From assembly GCA_013372875.1 (NCBI GenBank), contig JABXIW010000017.1, forward strand, positions 1 to 22,765: 22,765 nucleotides of DNA. The letters are read 5' to 3'. This DNA comes from Gammaproteobacteria bacterium (lineage in GTDB: Bacteria; Pseudomonadota; Gammaproteobacteria; Enterobacterales; Kangiellaceae). Of the stretch, positions 6,711 to 14,043 are shown piece after piece; within the stretch, counting starts at the first letter, position 1; each line of letters opens with the position of its first letter. The position numbers were made by a program, and so were the translations under genes. Under the pieces are notes generated by a model. It made no database searches. It saw only the letters and a program-made list of their open reading frames with translations, and had not been told where the DNA came from.

Positions 6711-8729
6711 CTACTTTTCGTCTTTTTTATCATCCAACTTTTTTTCATGTTCCAAATCATACTTAGGTGGTTTTCCGCCCTTACCTTTTAAGTAATGATC
6801 CATCCAGCGCATAAGGCGCATCGAATAATCTAACTGAGCTGCAGCTTTACGATTGCCATGACCTTCACCTGGGTATAACACTAAACGTACTGGCGCTTGA
6901 TCGATGGTTTTTAAATAGCGATAAAGCTCCATAGATTGCGAAGGATGAACTCGCGTATCGTTTTCACCATGCATTATCAATAATGGCGTTTTAGCGTTTT
7001 TCACATGGAAAATTGGGCTACGCTCAAGCATCCACTGATAATCATCCCAAGGCCAAGCACGCGCGTGAACCGCATGCATTTCGTTTGGAATATCAGTAGT
7101 ACCAAACTTTGATAGTTGGTTAGAAATGCCTACAAACATCACACCAGCGGCATAATGCTCAGACAATGCCGTTGCCGACCAAGCAGTAGCAAAACCACCA
7201 TAAGAGCCGCCGGTAATGCCTACTTTCTCTACATCCACCAAACCTTTTTTCACTAAGGCATTTTTGCCGTCAACGATGTCGGTAAATTCTGGATCAGCAT
7301 AAGCGTGCTGATCAGCTCGGGCAAACTCATCACCGCGACCAGTAGAACCACGATAGTTAGGAATAAAGGATACGTAGCCATTAGCTGCAGCTACTTGAAT
7401 TGGATCGGCATAACGGGTATTCCAACCATTTGAGCGGTGCGCTTCTGGACCACCGTGGACAAAGGCAATCATCGGATACTTTCTGCCTTTTTTATAGTCT
7501 ACTGGGTAAACCAAAATGCCTTGCAAATCCAAACCGTCTTGCGCACGATAGTTAAACACTTCCTGTTGACCAAACTCTAGATCCTTAAACCAAGGATTCG
7601 AATCAGTCAGGCGCTTATCCATCAAGTAAACTTCGTTAGGATGGATAGCCGCATTGGTCTTCAGTGCTAACTGGCCATTAGCAGCCAATGACATTGAAAC
7701 CTGAATTCCTTTACCGTAAGGAACTAAAGTTGTATTCACAGTGCCATCCGACTTGATTACACGCGATTCGGCATCTTTATGCTCAATGTAATAAACATCA
7801 TTACCAAGCCAAGCTAAATCCATCACATGGCTATCTTTGTTGTTCTTGCGCTTAGCAATTTTGCCATTGCGTGCGTTAGCAACAAACAAAGCACCCGCAG
7901 TCGGATCGTTGTAGTCATTAGCGCCAAGGAATGCCACTAACTTACCATCAGTTGACCAAATCGCTTTGCCTTGTTTACCAGAAGTTTTAAAGCTAGTCTT
8001 GACTCTTCCTTTTAAATCAATAACTTGCAATGACTTCTTCATCAACACATCATCAATTAAAGAGGTTGGTGACGATTGCACTAGTAGCTCATCTTTCACA
8101 GGACTAAACAAAGCGCTCACGATGTGATCATCAAATTTGATTTTTTCAGCTTTTGGCTCGTCTTTAGTAAGATCCGCCAACCACAAATGATTGGTTTGAA
8201 TATCTTCTTCGTAGACTTTAGCCTTAAAACCTTTCTTAGTTAGCTTCTCAAGGTGCTTAGGTTTTTTCTCTTTGGCAATAAAGACAGCTTTGCTACCGTC
8301 ATGGTTAACACTATAAGAACCAATGCCATTTTCATAAGATAAGATTTTTTGTGACTCGCCACCATCAATTGGAATGGCGTATAAAGCAGCTTTTTTATCG
8401 TCATTACGCTTAGCGGTATAGTAGATTTTTCTTGAGTCATGAGACCAAGTGACACCGCCAATATTGACCTTACCTGTGATAAATGGACGAGGCTGCGCGC
8501 CATCTGCAGTCGAAACGATGTAAAGCTCCGCCCAAGCGGTGCCATCTTCATCTTTGTAAGGTGTCCTGGGCTTAGATTTTGTAAAGGCCACCCACTGTCC
8601 ATCTGGCGAAATTTTCATAGCACCAACGGAGCTAACTTTACTGATATCCTCTAAAGTCATGCCTTCCTTTGCTATTGCGCTCGATACGCTTATTGCCAGA
8701 AAAGCAATAAATATCAATACTTTATTCAT
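6711..8729 (-). CDS. Secreted S9-family serine peptidase (prolyl oligopeptidase fold)
   Basis: With the ATG at 8729 the product is 672 residues; an in-frame TTG start at 8741 would add four. GAG at 8 bases before the ATG fits a ribosome site, and the protein then starts directly with a signal peptide (MNKVLIFIAFLAISVSSAIA). An N-terminal beta-propeller follows, with WD40/PD40-like repeats such as SPDGQWVAFT and SHDSRKIYYT. The C-terminal alpha/beta-hydrolase domain has the catalytic triad Ser509 (GGSYGG), Asp591 (HGENDTRVHP) and His624 (GEGHGN). The family removes dipeptides or acyl-amino acids from peptides; a role in peptide scavenging in the periplasm is inferred. The C-terminal 25 residues are highly charged (Lys/Asp). 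It is monocistronic, ending at the terminator at 6669. Confidence 0.88.
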   Translation of the reverse strand: MNKVLIFIAFLAISVSSAIAKEGMTLEDISKVSSVGAMKISPDGQWVAFTKSKPRTPYKDEDGTAWAELYIVSTADGAQPRPFITGKVNIGGVTWSHDSRKIYYTAKRNDDKKAALYAIPIDGGESQKILSYENGIGSYSVNHDGSKAVFIAKEKKPKHLEKLTKKGFKAKVYEEDIQTNHLWLADLTKDEPKAEKIKFDDHIVSALFSPVKDELLVQSSPTSLIDDVLMKKSLQVIDLKGRVKTSFKTSGKQGKAIWSTDGKLVAFLGANDYNDPTAGALFVANARNGKIAKRKNNKDSHVMDLAWLGNDVYYIEHKDAESRVIKSDGTVNTTLVPYGKGIQVSMSLAANGQLALKTNAAIHPNEVYLMDKRLTDSNPWFKDLEFGQQEVFNYRAQDGLDLQGILVYPVDYKKGRKYPMIAFVHGGPEAHRSNGWNTRYADPIQVAAANGYVSFIPNYRGSTGRGDEFARADQHAYADPEFTDIVDGKNALVKKGLVDVEKVGITGGSYGGFATAWSATALSEHYAAGVMFVGISNQLSKFGTTDIPNEMHAVHARAWPWDDYQWMLERSPIFHVKNAKTPLLIMHGENDTRVHPSQSMELYRYLKTIDQAPVRLVLYPGEGHGNRKAAAQLDYSMRLMRWMDHYLKGKGGKPPKYDLEHEKKLDDKKDEK

Positions 8730-8880
8730 TAATATACTCAAATTATTATTTGTGGACGGTTAGGATAATAAAATTAGTATGTAAGTTCCAGTTTTGCGAC
8801 CGACTACAAGAAGACTTTAAGCTGTTAAAAGTGTAATGGTTTGTTACATTTGACCAATAGCCTGCAATATAAGATTTGCT

Positions 8881-8993
8881 AAAGTATTACTGGGCTTGAG
8901 GTGCTTGCCATTCAAAGCCCAATTCTCAAAATACCTCCTTCTCATTTTGAGAGTGTTGAAGACTCCCTCGCTTAACCGCAGGGAGTCTTTTTT
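8881..8993 (+). ncRNA. Candidate small RNA or attenuated leader upstream of cmoA
   Basis: Three hairpins follow one another. Hairpin 1: TGGGCTTGA (8891-8899) pairs with TCAAAGCCCA (8912-8921), with one bulged A. Hairpin 2: TCTCAAAAT (8924-8932) pairs perfectly with ATTTTGAGA (8944-8952) and displays the 11-base loop ACCTCCTTCTC. Hairpin 3: AAGACTCCCT (8959-8968) pairs with AGGGAGTCTT (8980-8989) and runs into six T, a strong terminator. The loop of hairpin 2 contains ACCTCCTT, the anti-Shine-Dalgarno sequence of 16S rRNA. A weak upstream promoter, TTACAT (8844-8849), 18 bases, TATAAG (8868-8873), would start near 8880 and give about 110 nt. It may be a free-standing sRNA or an attenuator of cmoA; I recognise no known family. 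Confidence 0.5.
8959..8993 (+). terminator. Strong intrinsic terminator 84 bases before cmoA
   Basis: A 10-bp perfect stem, AAGACTCCCT/AGGGAGTCTT, has an 11-base loop and ends in six T (8988-8993). No protein gene ends nearby on the plus strand; the last rightward gene ends at 6684. It must therefore end a short untranslated transcript. Confidence 0.85.
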
Positions 8994-9076
8994 ATGACAG
9001 ATCGTTCAGTCCATGCCCATCTTATAGTAAACTGTCGCCTAATTTTGAAGCCGATTGAAAAGCTATAGCCAAAAGC

Positions 9077-9805
9077 ATGAGCAGCAAAGACACTATTTAT
9101 TCCGATCAGCAAGATTCCGTTAAAGCCTTTGAGTTTGATCAAAAAGTGGTGGAAGTCTTTCCTGATATGATCGAGCGCTCAGTGCCCGGTTATAAAACTA
9201 TTATTCAAGGCATCGGCGAAATTGCGCAGAAATTCATCCAGCTGGAAAGCAATGTTTACGATCTAGGCTGCTCATTGGGCGCGGCATCTTTTGCTATTCG
9301 ACAAAAGGTACCTGAGCCGAGCTGCAAAATCATCGCAGTTGATAACTCGCAAGCTATGGTAGAGCGATGTCGTCTTATACAGTCTAGCTATAGTTTTGAG
9401 ATGCCGATTGAGGTGGTTGAAGCCGATATCAATAAAATTGATATGGAAAACGCTAGTTTGGTGGTGTTGAATTTTACTTTGCAGTTTTTACCCACCGAGC
9501 AAAGACAGCAACTGATTGATAAAATATATCAAGCCTTAAAACCTGGCGGCGCTTTGGTGCTTTCCGAAAAGCTACAAATGCAGCATGAGCCGCTGGATGA
9601 AACCATAATTGAATTGCATCATCAGTTTAAAAAACGTAATGGTTATAGCGATATGGAGATCGCCCAAAAACGCGCTGCACTTGAAAATGTCTTAATTCCC
9701 GACCAAAGGCAACAGCACTTTGAGCGTTTTGCCAAAGCAGGCTTTACGCAATTCGACAGCTGGTTTCAGCACTATAATTTCAGCTCCTTTTTAGCAGTAA
9801 AATAA
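9077..9805 (+). CDS. cmoA: Carboxy-S-adenosyl-L-methionine synthase CmoA
   Basis: CmoA converts S-adenosylmethionine and prephenate into carboxy-SAM, the donor for wobble-uridine modification of tRNA. At 242 residues it matches the family length. The start MSSKDTIYSD, FDQKVVEVFPDMIERSVPGY (20-39) and the SAM-binding loop VYDLGCSLGAAS (60-71) are typical, as is NFTLQFLP in the middle. The next gene is cmoB, 11 bases downstream, and rluA follows, forming a tRNA/rRNA modification operon. The ATG at 9077 lacks a clear Shine-Dalgarno. A strong terminator lies 84 bases upstream, so either a promoter is hidden between or expression depends on read-through. It is cytoplasmic. Confidence 0.95.
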   Translation: MSSKDTIYSDQQDSVKAFEFDQKVVEVFPDMIERSVPGYKTIIQGIGEIAQKFIQLESNVYDLGCSLGAASFAIRQKVPEPSCKIIAVDNSQAMVERCRLIQSSYSFEMPIEVVEADINKIDMENASLVVLNFTLQFLPTEQRQQLIDKIYQALKPGGALVLSEKLQMQHEPLDETIIELHHQFKKRNGYSDMEIAQKRAALENVLIPDQRQQHFERFAKAGFTQFDSWFQHYNFSSFLAVK

Positions 9806-9816
9806 TAGCCATAAAT

Positions 9817-10818
9817 ATGTTTGATATTCATCAGTTTTTAGAACCGACTTATCAGGCCATAGCCAATTCGCGTCTGCATCCCTGGTTAAATCGTTTCAAA
9901 GAAGGCATCGATGCGCGCATGAGCGATTATACTCATGGAAAAATTGATGAATGGGCGACTTATTTAAAAGAGCTGCCAAACATTACCCCAAAAGCAATCG
10001 ATTTGGTTAGCTCGGTTAGCATTGGTAAGCAAGAGCAACTTGCTGAAGTAGCGCAAAACCAACTTAACCAAACTTTAAAAAAGTTTCATCCATGGCGCAA
10101 AGGTCCTTTTCATTTGTTCGGTACTCATATCGATACTGAATGGCGTTCCGATTGGAAGTGGGACCGATTAAAAGATCATATTTCACCACTAGAAAATAAA
10201 GTCGTATTAGATGTGGGTTGTGGTAATGGCTATCACTGTTGGCGCATGGCGGCGCAAAATCCAAAGCTGGTTTTAGGAATAGACCCTTCACAATTGTTCT
10301 TAATGCAATTTGCCATTATGAAACAATACTTACCCGAAATACCGGTGCACTTTTTGCCGATCGGTATCGAGTATTTGCCCGACGAAATTCCCAAGCAAGG
10401 CTTTGATACAATTTTTTCTATGGGTGTTTTGTACCACCGCCGCTCGCCTATCGATCATATTAATCACCTTAAAAAATTATTAAAGCATGGTGGTGAGCTG
10501 GTTTTGGAAACACTGGTCATTGATGGCGATGATGTAGCGCACCCTGATCAAGTGTTGATCCCTGATAATCGCTACGCGCAAATGAACAATGTGTGGTTTA
10601 TTCCTACCACCCAAATGCTGACTAAGTGGATGGAACGTTGTAATTTAGCCGATATTAAAGTTGCGGATATCAATCAAACCTCAATAGAAGAACAAAGAGC
10701 CACCGATTGGATGAGCTTCCAATCATTAAACGATTATCTCGATCCGAGTGATAGCAATAAAACCATTGAAGGTTATCCAGCCCCCAAACGTGCCATTATG
10801 ATCGCGAAAAGGAAATAA
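9817..10818 (+). CDS. cmoB: tRNA U34 carboxymethyltransferase CmoB
   Basis: CmoB transfers the carboxymethyl group from carboxy-SAM to 5-hydroxyuridine-34, making cmo5U in tRNAs that read four-codon boxes, such as tRNA-Val(UAC). The 333-residue length matches the family. The conserved block KKFHPWRKGPFHLFGTHIDT (89-108) is a CmoB hallmark, followed by the Rossmann motif VVLDVGCGNGYH (129-140) and FSMGVLYHRRSPIDH. Only 11 bases separate it from cmoA, and 2 bases separate its stop from the rluA start, so the three genes are almost certainly cotranscribed. A substrate, tRNA-Val(UAC), is encoded at 22643 in this window. The ribosome site is weak, fitting coupling to cmoA translation. Confidence 0.96.
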   Translation: MFDIHQFLEPTYQAIANSRLHPWLNRFKEGIDARMSDYTHGKIDEWATYLKELPNITPKAIDLVSSVSIGKQEQLAEVAQNQLNQTLKKFHPWRKGPFHLFGTHIDTEWRSDWKWDRLKDHISPLENKVVLDVGCGNGYHCWRMAAQNPKLVLGIDPSQLFLMQFAIMKQYLPEIPVHFLPIGIEYLPDEIPKQGFDTIFSMGVLYHRRSPIDHINHLKKLLKHGGELVLETLVIDGDDVAHPDQVLIPDNRYAQMNNVWFIPTTQMLTKWMERCNLADIKVADINQTSIEEQRATDWMSFQSLNDYLDPSDSNKTIEGYPAPKRAIMIAKRK

Positions 10819-10820
10819 GC

Positions 10821-11507
10821 GTGTCCGAACAAATGTCAGAGAAAAGCTACCATATAGTGCCCTTCTGTCCCCAGCCTGTGCAGATCATCAAACCCAATAA
10901 AAATTTTTTAATGGTCAATAAACCTGCTGGACTACTAACCATTCCGGGAAGGCATGAAGAAAATAAAGATTGCCTCATCACACGTTTGCAATCTCACCAT
11001 AAATCGCAAACCGCGACTGTTGTGCATCGCTTGGATATGGCGACGTCTGGAATTATGGTGGTGGCATTAACTAAAGCGGCGCACAGAGACATCAGCAAAC
11101 AGTTTGAGTTAAGGCAAACTGATAAGCATTATATTGCCGTTGTTGATGGTATTGTTGATCAGGACTCAGGCATAATCGACAAGCCGATGATCGCCGATTG
11201 GCCTAACCGTCCGAAACAAAAAATTTGTTATCAAGATGGCAAAAAAGCCATTACTGAATGGCAAGTTATTGATAGAGATGAAATCAATAACCGAACACGA
11301 CTAAAGCTCAAACCCATTACAGGTCGCAGCCATCAATTAAGGCTGCACTGTCTCGAACTTGGTCACCCTATCTTAGGCTGCCATTTATACCAGCTAAACG
11401 GCTCAGAAAATAAAGCTAACAGACTTTTGCTGCACGCAGAACAATTGACAATTCAAGATCCCAAGTCAGGTAAAGCAATTACCTCCATTGCCCCTTGCCC
11501 ATTTTAG
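10821..11507 (+). CDS. rluA: tRNA/23S rRNA pseudouridine synthase RluA
   Basis: RluA isomerises uridine to pseudouridine at U746 of 23S rRNA and U32 of some tRNAs. The 228-residue protein carries the catalytic HRLDMATSG motif with Asp72, plus ADWPNRPKQKICY and LKPITGRSHQLRLH, which match E. coli RluA (219 residues) closely; RluC/D would have an S4 domain, absent here. GTG at 10821 is the preferred start because AGGAA (10810-10814) lies 6 bases upstream; an ATG at 10833 would be 18 bases away. Its stop is followed by the tRNA-Arg locus. I see no terminator between, so read-through into the tRNA is possible besides its own promoter. Confidence 0.93.
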   Translation: MSEQMSEKSYHIVPFCPQPVQIIKPNKNFLMVNKPAGLLTIPGRHEENKDCLITRLQSHHKSQTATVVHRLDMATSGIMVVALTKAAHRDISKQFELRQTDKHYIAVVDGIVDQDSGIIDKPMIADWPNRPKQKICYQDGKKAITEWQVIDRDEINNRTRLKLKPITGRSHQLRLHCLELGHPILGCHLYQLNGSENKANRLLLHAEQLTIQDPKSGKAITSIAPCPF

Positions 11508-11516
11508 GATTATTAC

Positions 11517-11545
11517 TTGATAAGCCCTAAAGGAATTGCCACAAT
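11517..11545 (+). promoter_or_regulatory. Probable promoter of the tRNA-Arg transcript
   Basis: TTGATA (11517-11522), a 17-base spacer and CACAAT (11540-11545), followed by the GC-rich discriminator ACGCGCG, as in stable-RNA promoters. The start would be near 11553, so the transcript would include the tRNA-like fragment at 11567-11610 before the mature tRNA. Confidence 0.5.
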
Positions 11546-11566
11546 ACGCGCGATTTAATTTCAGAT

Positions 11567-11614
11567 GCACTTGTAGCTGGGTCTGCCCCATTGGGCACAC
11601 TTGGATAGAGGCGC
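11567..11614 (+). pseudogene. Split 5'-half copy of tRNA-Arg
   Basis: GCACTTGTAGCT (11567-11578) matches the first 12 bases of the tRNA-Arg at 11626 with one change, and CACTTGGATAGAG (11598-11610) matches its next 13 bases exactly. Between them lies a 19-base insert, GGGTCTGCCCCATTGGGCA, which contains the hairpin TGCCC-CATT-GGGCA. No anticodon arm or 3' half follows. It is therefore a relic or duplication of the 5' half, not a functional tRNA. Confidence 0.65.
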
Positions 11615-11625
11615 AAAATAAATAA

Positions 11626-11702
11626 GCACCTGTAGCTCACTTGGATAGAGCGCGGCCCTCCGGAGGCCGAGGTAGCAGGTTCGACTCCTGCCAGGTGCGC
11701 CA
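11626..11702 (+). tRNA. tRNA-Arg (CCG)
   Basis: A 77-base cloverleaf. The acceptor stem is GCACCTG/CAGGTGC, the D arm GCTC...GAGC, the anticodon stem CGGCC/GGCCG with loop CTCCGGA (anticodon CCG at 11660-11662), the T arm GCAGG-TTCGACT-CCTGC, and GCCA at the 3' end including encoded CCA. It matches E. coli tRNA-Arg(CCG), which reads CGG codons. It follows the cmoA-cmoB-rluA operon. Confidence 0.97.
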
Positions 11703-11754
11703 GAACCGTCTAGATAAATACTGTTAACGACAGTAATCGAATAGAAGTATCGAT

Positions 11755-12270
11755 ATGAAAAAAATAGAGAACACCTTTGAAAAAGGCATTTTTATCAGCC
11801 GCTGGTTACTAGCTCCTTTTTTTGTAGGGCTGATTGTCGGCATCATTGTTTTGCTCACAACCTTTGGCAAAGAACTTTGGCATCTGATCACCCACTTCTC
11901 TGAGCTCAACGAGATAGATACTATTCTCGGTATCTTGGCATTAGTGGACATGACGCTTTTGGCCAATTTATTAATCATCATCATTTTCAGTGGTTATGAG
12001 AGCTTTGTTTCGAAAATTGATGCGGCTGAGCATGAAGATAGACCTGGCTGGATGGGGAAAGTAGGCTTTTCAACGCTAAAAGTTAAATTGATCAGCTCGA
12101 TTGTGGCCATTTCGGCTATCGATCTATTAAGAACCTATATGCAAATTGAGGCTGGCGAAGATTACTCCATCGTATGGCCTAAACTTGCGATCCATTCAGT
12201 ATTTGTGGTTTCGGGTTTGTTGTTTGCGATTATGGACTATTTGACCAGCAAAAGTGGTAACAACCATTAG
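11755..12270 (+). CDS. yqhA: YqhA-family (UPF0114) inner-membrane protein
   Basis: This 171-residue integral membrane protein aligns over its length with E. coli YqhA: FEKGIFISRWLLAPFFVGL (8-26), LVDMTLLANLLIIIIFSGYE (62-81), LKVKLISSIVAISAIDLLRT, and a last helix with HSVFVVSGLLFAIMDYL. Four hydrophobic segments are visible, at about 15-37, 54-78, 108-125 and 143-163. The function of the family is not established. The start is ATG at 11755 after a weak AGAAG site. It follows tRNA-Arg by 52 bases and ends at a strong terminator shared with convergent yegP. Confidence 0.88.
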   Translation: MKKIENTFEKGIFISRWLLAPFFVGLIVGIIVLLTTFGKELWHLITHFSELNEIDTILGILALVDMTLLANLLIIIIFSGYESFVSKIDAAEHEDRPGWMGKVGFSTLKVKLISSIVAISAIDLLRTYMQIEAGEDYSIVWPKLAIHSVFVVSGLLFAIMDYLTSKSGNNH

Positions 12271-12291
12271 TAACGCAAACTATTAAAGCAA

Positions 12292-12317
12292 AAAAAACCG
12301 CCAATAGGCGGTTTTTT
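12292..12317. terminator. Bidirectional terminator between yqhA and yegP
   Basis: AAAAAACCGCC-AATA-GGCGGTTTTTT, an 11-bp symmetric stem with A and T tracts, lies between two convergent genes and should end both transcripts. Confidence 0.9.
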
Positions 12318-12332
12318 ATTAAGAGTTCAGCT

Positions 12333-12662
12333 TTACTCTTCAACCACTGGTGCGTCTGCAGCGTTTTTCATCACTGACTTGATGCCATTGTTACGACCAC
12401 TTTCAGACTTGTACATTTGGCTTTTACCAATTTGTTGGCCATTAGAAGCATTCAAACCCCAGTAAAAACGACCATCTTTTGCAGTTTTCTTTTCGAAATT
12501 TGCTTCATCTTGCGAGTTTTTACGCACAGACTCGATACCATTGTCACAACCTGAGCGTGAAGAATAACCTTGTGATTGCATGATCACTTCGCCATTTCCT
12601 GCTTTTAATACGAAATAATCTTTTCCATCTTTTCCTTTTGAAACTACAAATTTACCAGCCAT
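12333..12662 (-). CDS. yegP: YegP-family protein, tandem DUF1508
   Basis: With the ATG at 12662 this is a 109-residue protein. GAGGT about 8 bases before the ATG and the family-typical start MAGKFVVSKG decide this start; an upstream in-frame TTG at 12692 has no support. Two DUF1508 repeats are visible: KFVVSKGKDGKDYFVLKAGN...SCDNGIESVRKN and FEKKTAKDGRFYWGLNASNG...SGRNNGIKSVMKN. The layout is the same as E. coli YegP (110 residues). Its cellular role is not established. It is divergent from the lipoprotein at 12916 and shares a terminator with yqhA. Confidence 0.92.
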   Translation of the reverse strand: MAGKFVVSKGKDGKDYFVLKAGNGEVIMQSQGYSSRSGCDNGIESVRKNSQDEANFEKKTAKDGRFYWGLNASNGQQIGKSQMYKSESGRNNGIKSVMKNAADAPVVEE

Positions 12663-12915
12663 TGTTGTTACCTCTAAATTGTTTATAGTCAAGCTGCTAC
12701 CAGCCCCATAGCAAAATACTCACTTATTTTGCCTAAAAATTCAAGTGAGATTGCCCATTTTTAACCGATTATTCACTTTTTTACAATTTCGCTAAGCTTA
12801 TGAATTTATTTCACATTTTACTGATCTTTTACATTTGAGGGATTTAGATCTATGATGAGAGTGCTACTATTTTATGGTCTCATTTAATTACATGGATATT
12901 CGAAGGAGGACAACC
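12663..12915. promoter_or_regulatory. Divergent region between yegP and repeat lipoprotein
   Basis: These 253 bases hold leaders for both genes. A hairpin at 12719-12749 has CTCACTT/AAGTGAG outer arms and an inner ATTTT/AAAAT pairing, and the rightward promoter lies at 12828-12856. The leftward yegP promoter is not clear. I see no small gene. Confidence 0.4.
12828..12856 (+). promoter_or_regulatory. Sigma70-type promoter for the repeat lipoprotein
   Basis: TTTACA (12828-12833), a 17-base spacer and TATGAT (12851-12856). Transcription would start near 12863, about 50 bases before the ATG at 12916. Confidence 0.6.
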
Positions 12916-14022
12916 ATGAAAAAACTCCCACTAGCCATTGCTATTGCTAGCTCACTAGCTATCTTAGGCGGCTGTGCATCTCAACAATCAAGCCCTGTTA
13001 GCAGCGATGATTCAGCTCGTTTACAAGCTGAATTAGACCGTGTTAATGCAGAAAAAGCTCGACTAGAACGTGAAGCTGCAGAAGCCGATCGTTTACGTCG
13101 TGAATTAGCTGCGGCACAATCTGGTTCTAGCCAACCAGCTTACACTGCTTCTGGCGATTTGTTACCACCTAACGCTCAACCAGGTGAGTGTTACTCGCGT
13201 GTATTAGTTCCAGCAGTATATGAATCTTCTACTGAGCAAGTATTGGCTAAAGCTGCTTCTGAGCGTGTTGAAGTAATTCCTGCACAATACGAGATGGCTG
13301 AAGAAACGGTATTAGTTCAAGAAGAATCTACTCGCCTTGAAGTAATCCCCGCAACTTATAGAACTGTAACTGAAGAAATTATGGTTGAGCCAGAGAAAAC
13401 CATTTTACGCGAAGTTCCAGCACAATACGGTACTGAAACTGAACAAATCTTGGTTAAACCAGCTTACACCACTTGGAAGAAAGGTCGCGGTCCAATCGAA
13501 AAAGTAGACGCTTCTACTGGTGAGATCATGTGTTTGGTTGAAGTTCCTGCTGAATACCGCACGGTAACTAAGCGCGTAGTAACTCAACCAGCGTCAACTG
13601 TACAAGACGTCATTCCTGCGGTTTACAAGACGGTTACTCGTACTGTAATTGATACTCCTGCTTCAACTCGTGAAGTTGTGATCCCTGCTAAATACGACAC
13701 GGTTAAAGTTCGTAAATTAGTAAGCCCAGCTGAAGAGCGTCGTATTGCAATCCCAGAAGAGTACACAACTGTATCAAAAAGCAAGTTAGTGTCAGACTCT
13801 TTCCTAGAGTGGAGACCAATTCTTTGTGAAACTAACACTACTCCTGGTTTAATCTCTCGTCTACAACGTGCTTTGAATGAAGCAGGTTATGATGCGGGCT
13901 CAGTTGATGGCGTTTTAGGTGCAGGTACAATGCGCGCCGTAAACAAATATCAATTGGATAACGGTTTGGCTTCTGGTCAATTAACCATTGCCACACTAGA
14001 AAAGTTAGGCGTTGAGCTATAA
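12916..14022 (+). CDS. Lipoprotein with eight 23-residue repeats and a PG-binding domain
   Basis: The ATG at 12916 is chosen because AAGGAGGA ends 5 bases before it and the protein then starts with a lipoprotein signal (MKKLPLAIAIASSLAILGGC, lipid Cys20); an in-frame ATG at 12874 lacks both. Residues 31-69 form a charged coiled coil (RLQAELDRVNAEKARLEREA). Residues 98-292 carry eight copies of a [VI]P[AE]xY motif at 98, 121, 144, 167, 210, 233, 256 and 279: exactly 23 residues apart except one 43-residue step that holds a 20-residue insert. Residues 308-368 are a peptidoglycan-binding domain 1 (SRLQRALNEAGYDAG, VDGVLGAGTMRAVNKYQ). Cys92, 206 and 304 may form disulfides. It probably links the outer membrane to peptidoglycan. 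A strong promoter and terminator flank it. Confidence 0.85.
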   Translation: MKKLPLAIAIASSLAILGGCASQQSSPVSSDDSARLQAELDRVNAEKARLEREAAEADRLRRELAAAQSGSSQPAYTASGDLLPPNAQPGECYSRVLVPAVYESSTEQVLAKAASERVEVIPAQYEMAEETVLVQEESTRLEVIPATYRTVTEEIMVEPEKTILREVPAQYGTETEQILVKPAYTTWKKGRGPIEKVDASTGEIMCLVEVPAEYRTVTKRVVTQPASTVQDVIPAVYKTVTRTVIDTPASTREVVIPAKYDTVKVRKLVSPAEERRIAIPEEYTTVSKSKLVSDSFLEWRPILCETNTTPGLISRLQRALNEAGYDAGSVDGVLGAGTMRAVNKYQLDNGLASGQLTIATLEKLGVEL

Positions 14023-14043
14023 TCAAAACTAACGATTCGACTT

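Larger units (their letters stand above)
8730..9076. other. Long intergenic region with leader or small-RNA locus
   Basis: These 347 bases lie between the leftward S9 peptidase and the rightward cmoA. The left third holds the upstream region of the peptidase, where I see no clear consensus promoter. The middle (8881-8993) holds three successive hairpins, the last a Rho-independent terminator; they are listed separately. The last 80 bases before cmoA contain TATAGT (9023-9028) but no matching -35 at normal spacing and no clear Shine-Dalgarno before the ATG. I see no credible small ORF. Confidence 0.5.

Noticed and set aside
8730..8741. TTG start of the S9 peptidase at 8741
   Set aside because: The GAG that overlaps it serves better as ribosome site for the ATG at 8729, which starts the signal peptide cleanly.
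11719..11735. TACTGT/ACAGTA hairpin after tRNA-Arg as a terminator
   Set aside because: The stem is only 6 bp, AT-rich and has no T-tract, so I do not call it.
12663..12692. TTG start adding ten residues to YegP
   Set aside because: GAGGT and the family-typical MAGKF place the start at 12662.
12874..12915. Earlier in-frame ATG of the repeat lipoprotein
   Set aside because: It would add 14 residues before the lipoprotein signal and has no ribosome site; AAGGAGGA precedes the ATG at 12916.
13196..13830. Tandem DNA repeats inside the lipoprotein gene
   Set aside because: The repeat is clear only at the protein level; the codons differ enough that no DNA-level tandem array is present.
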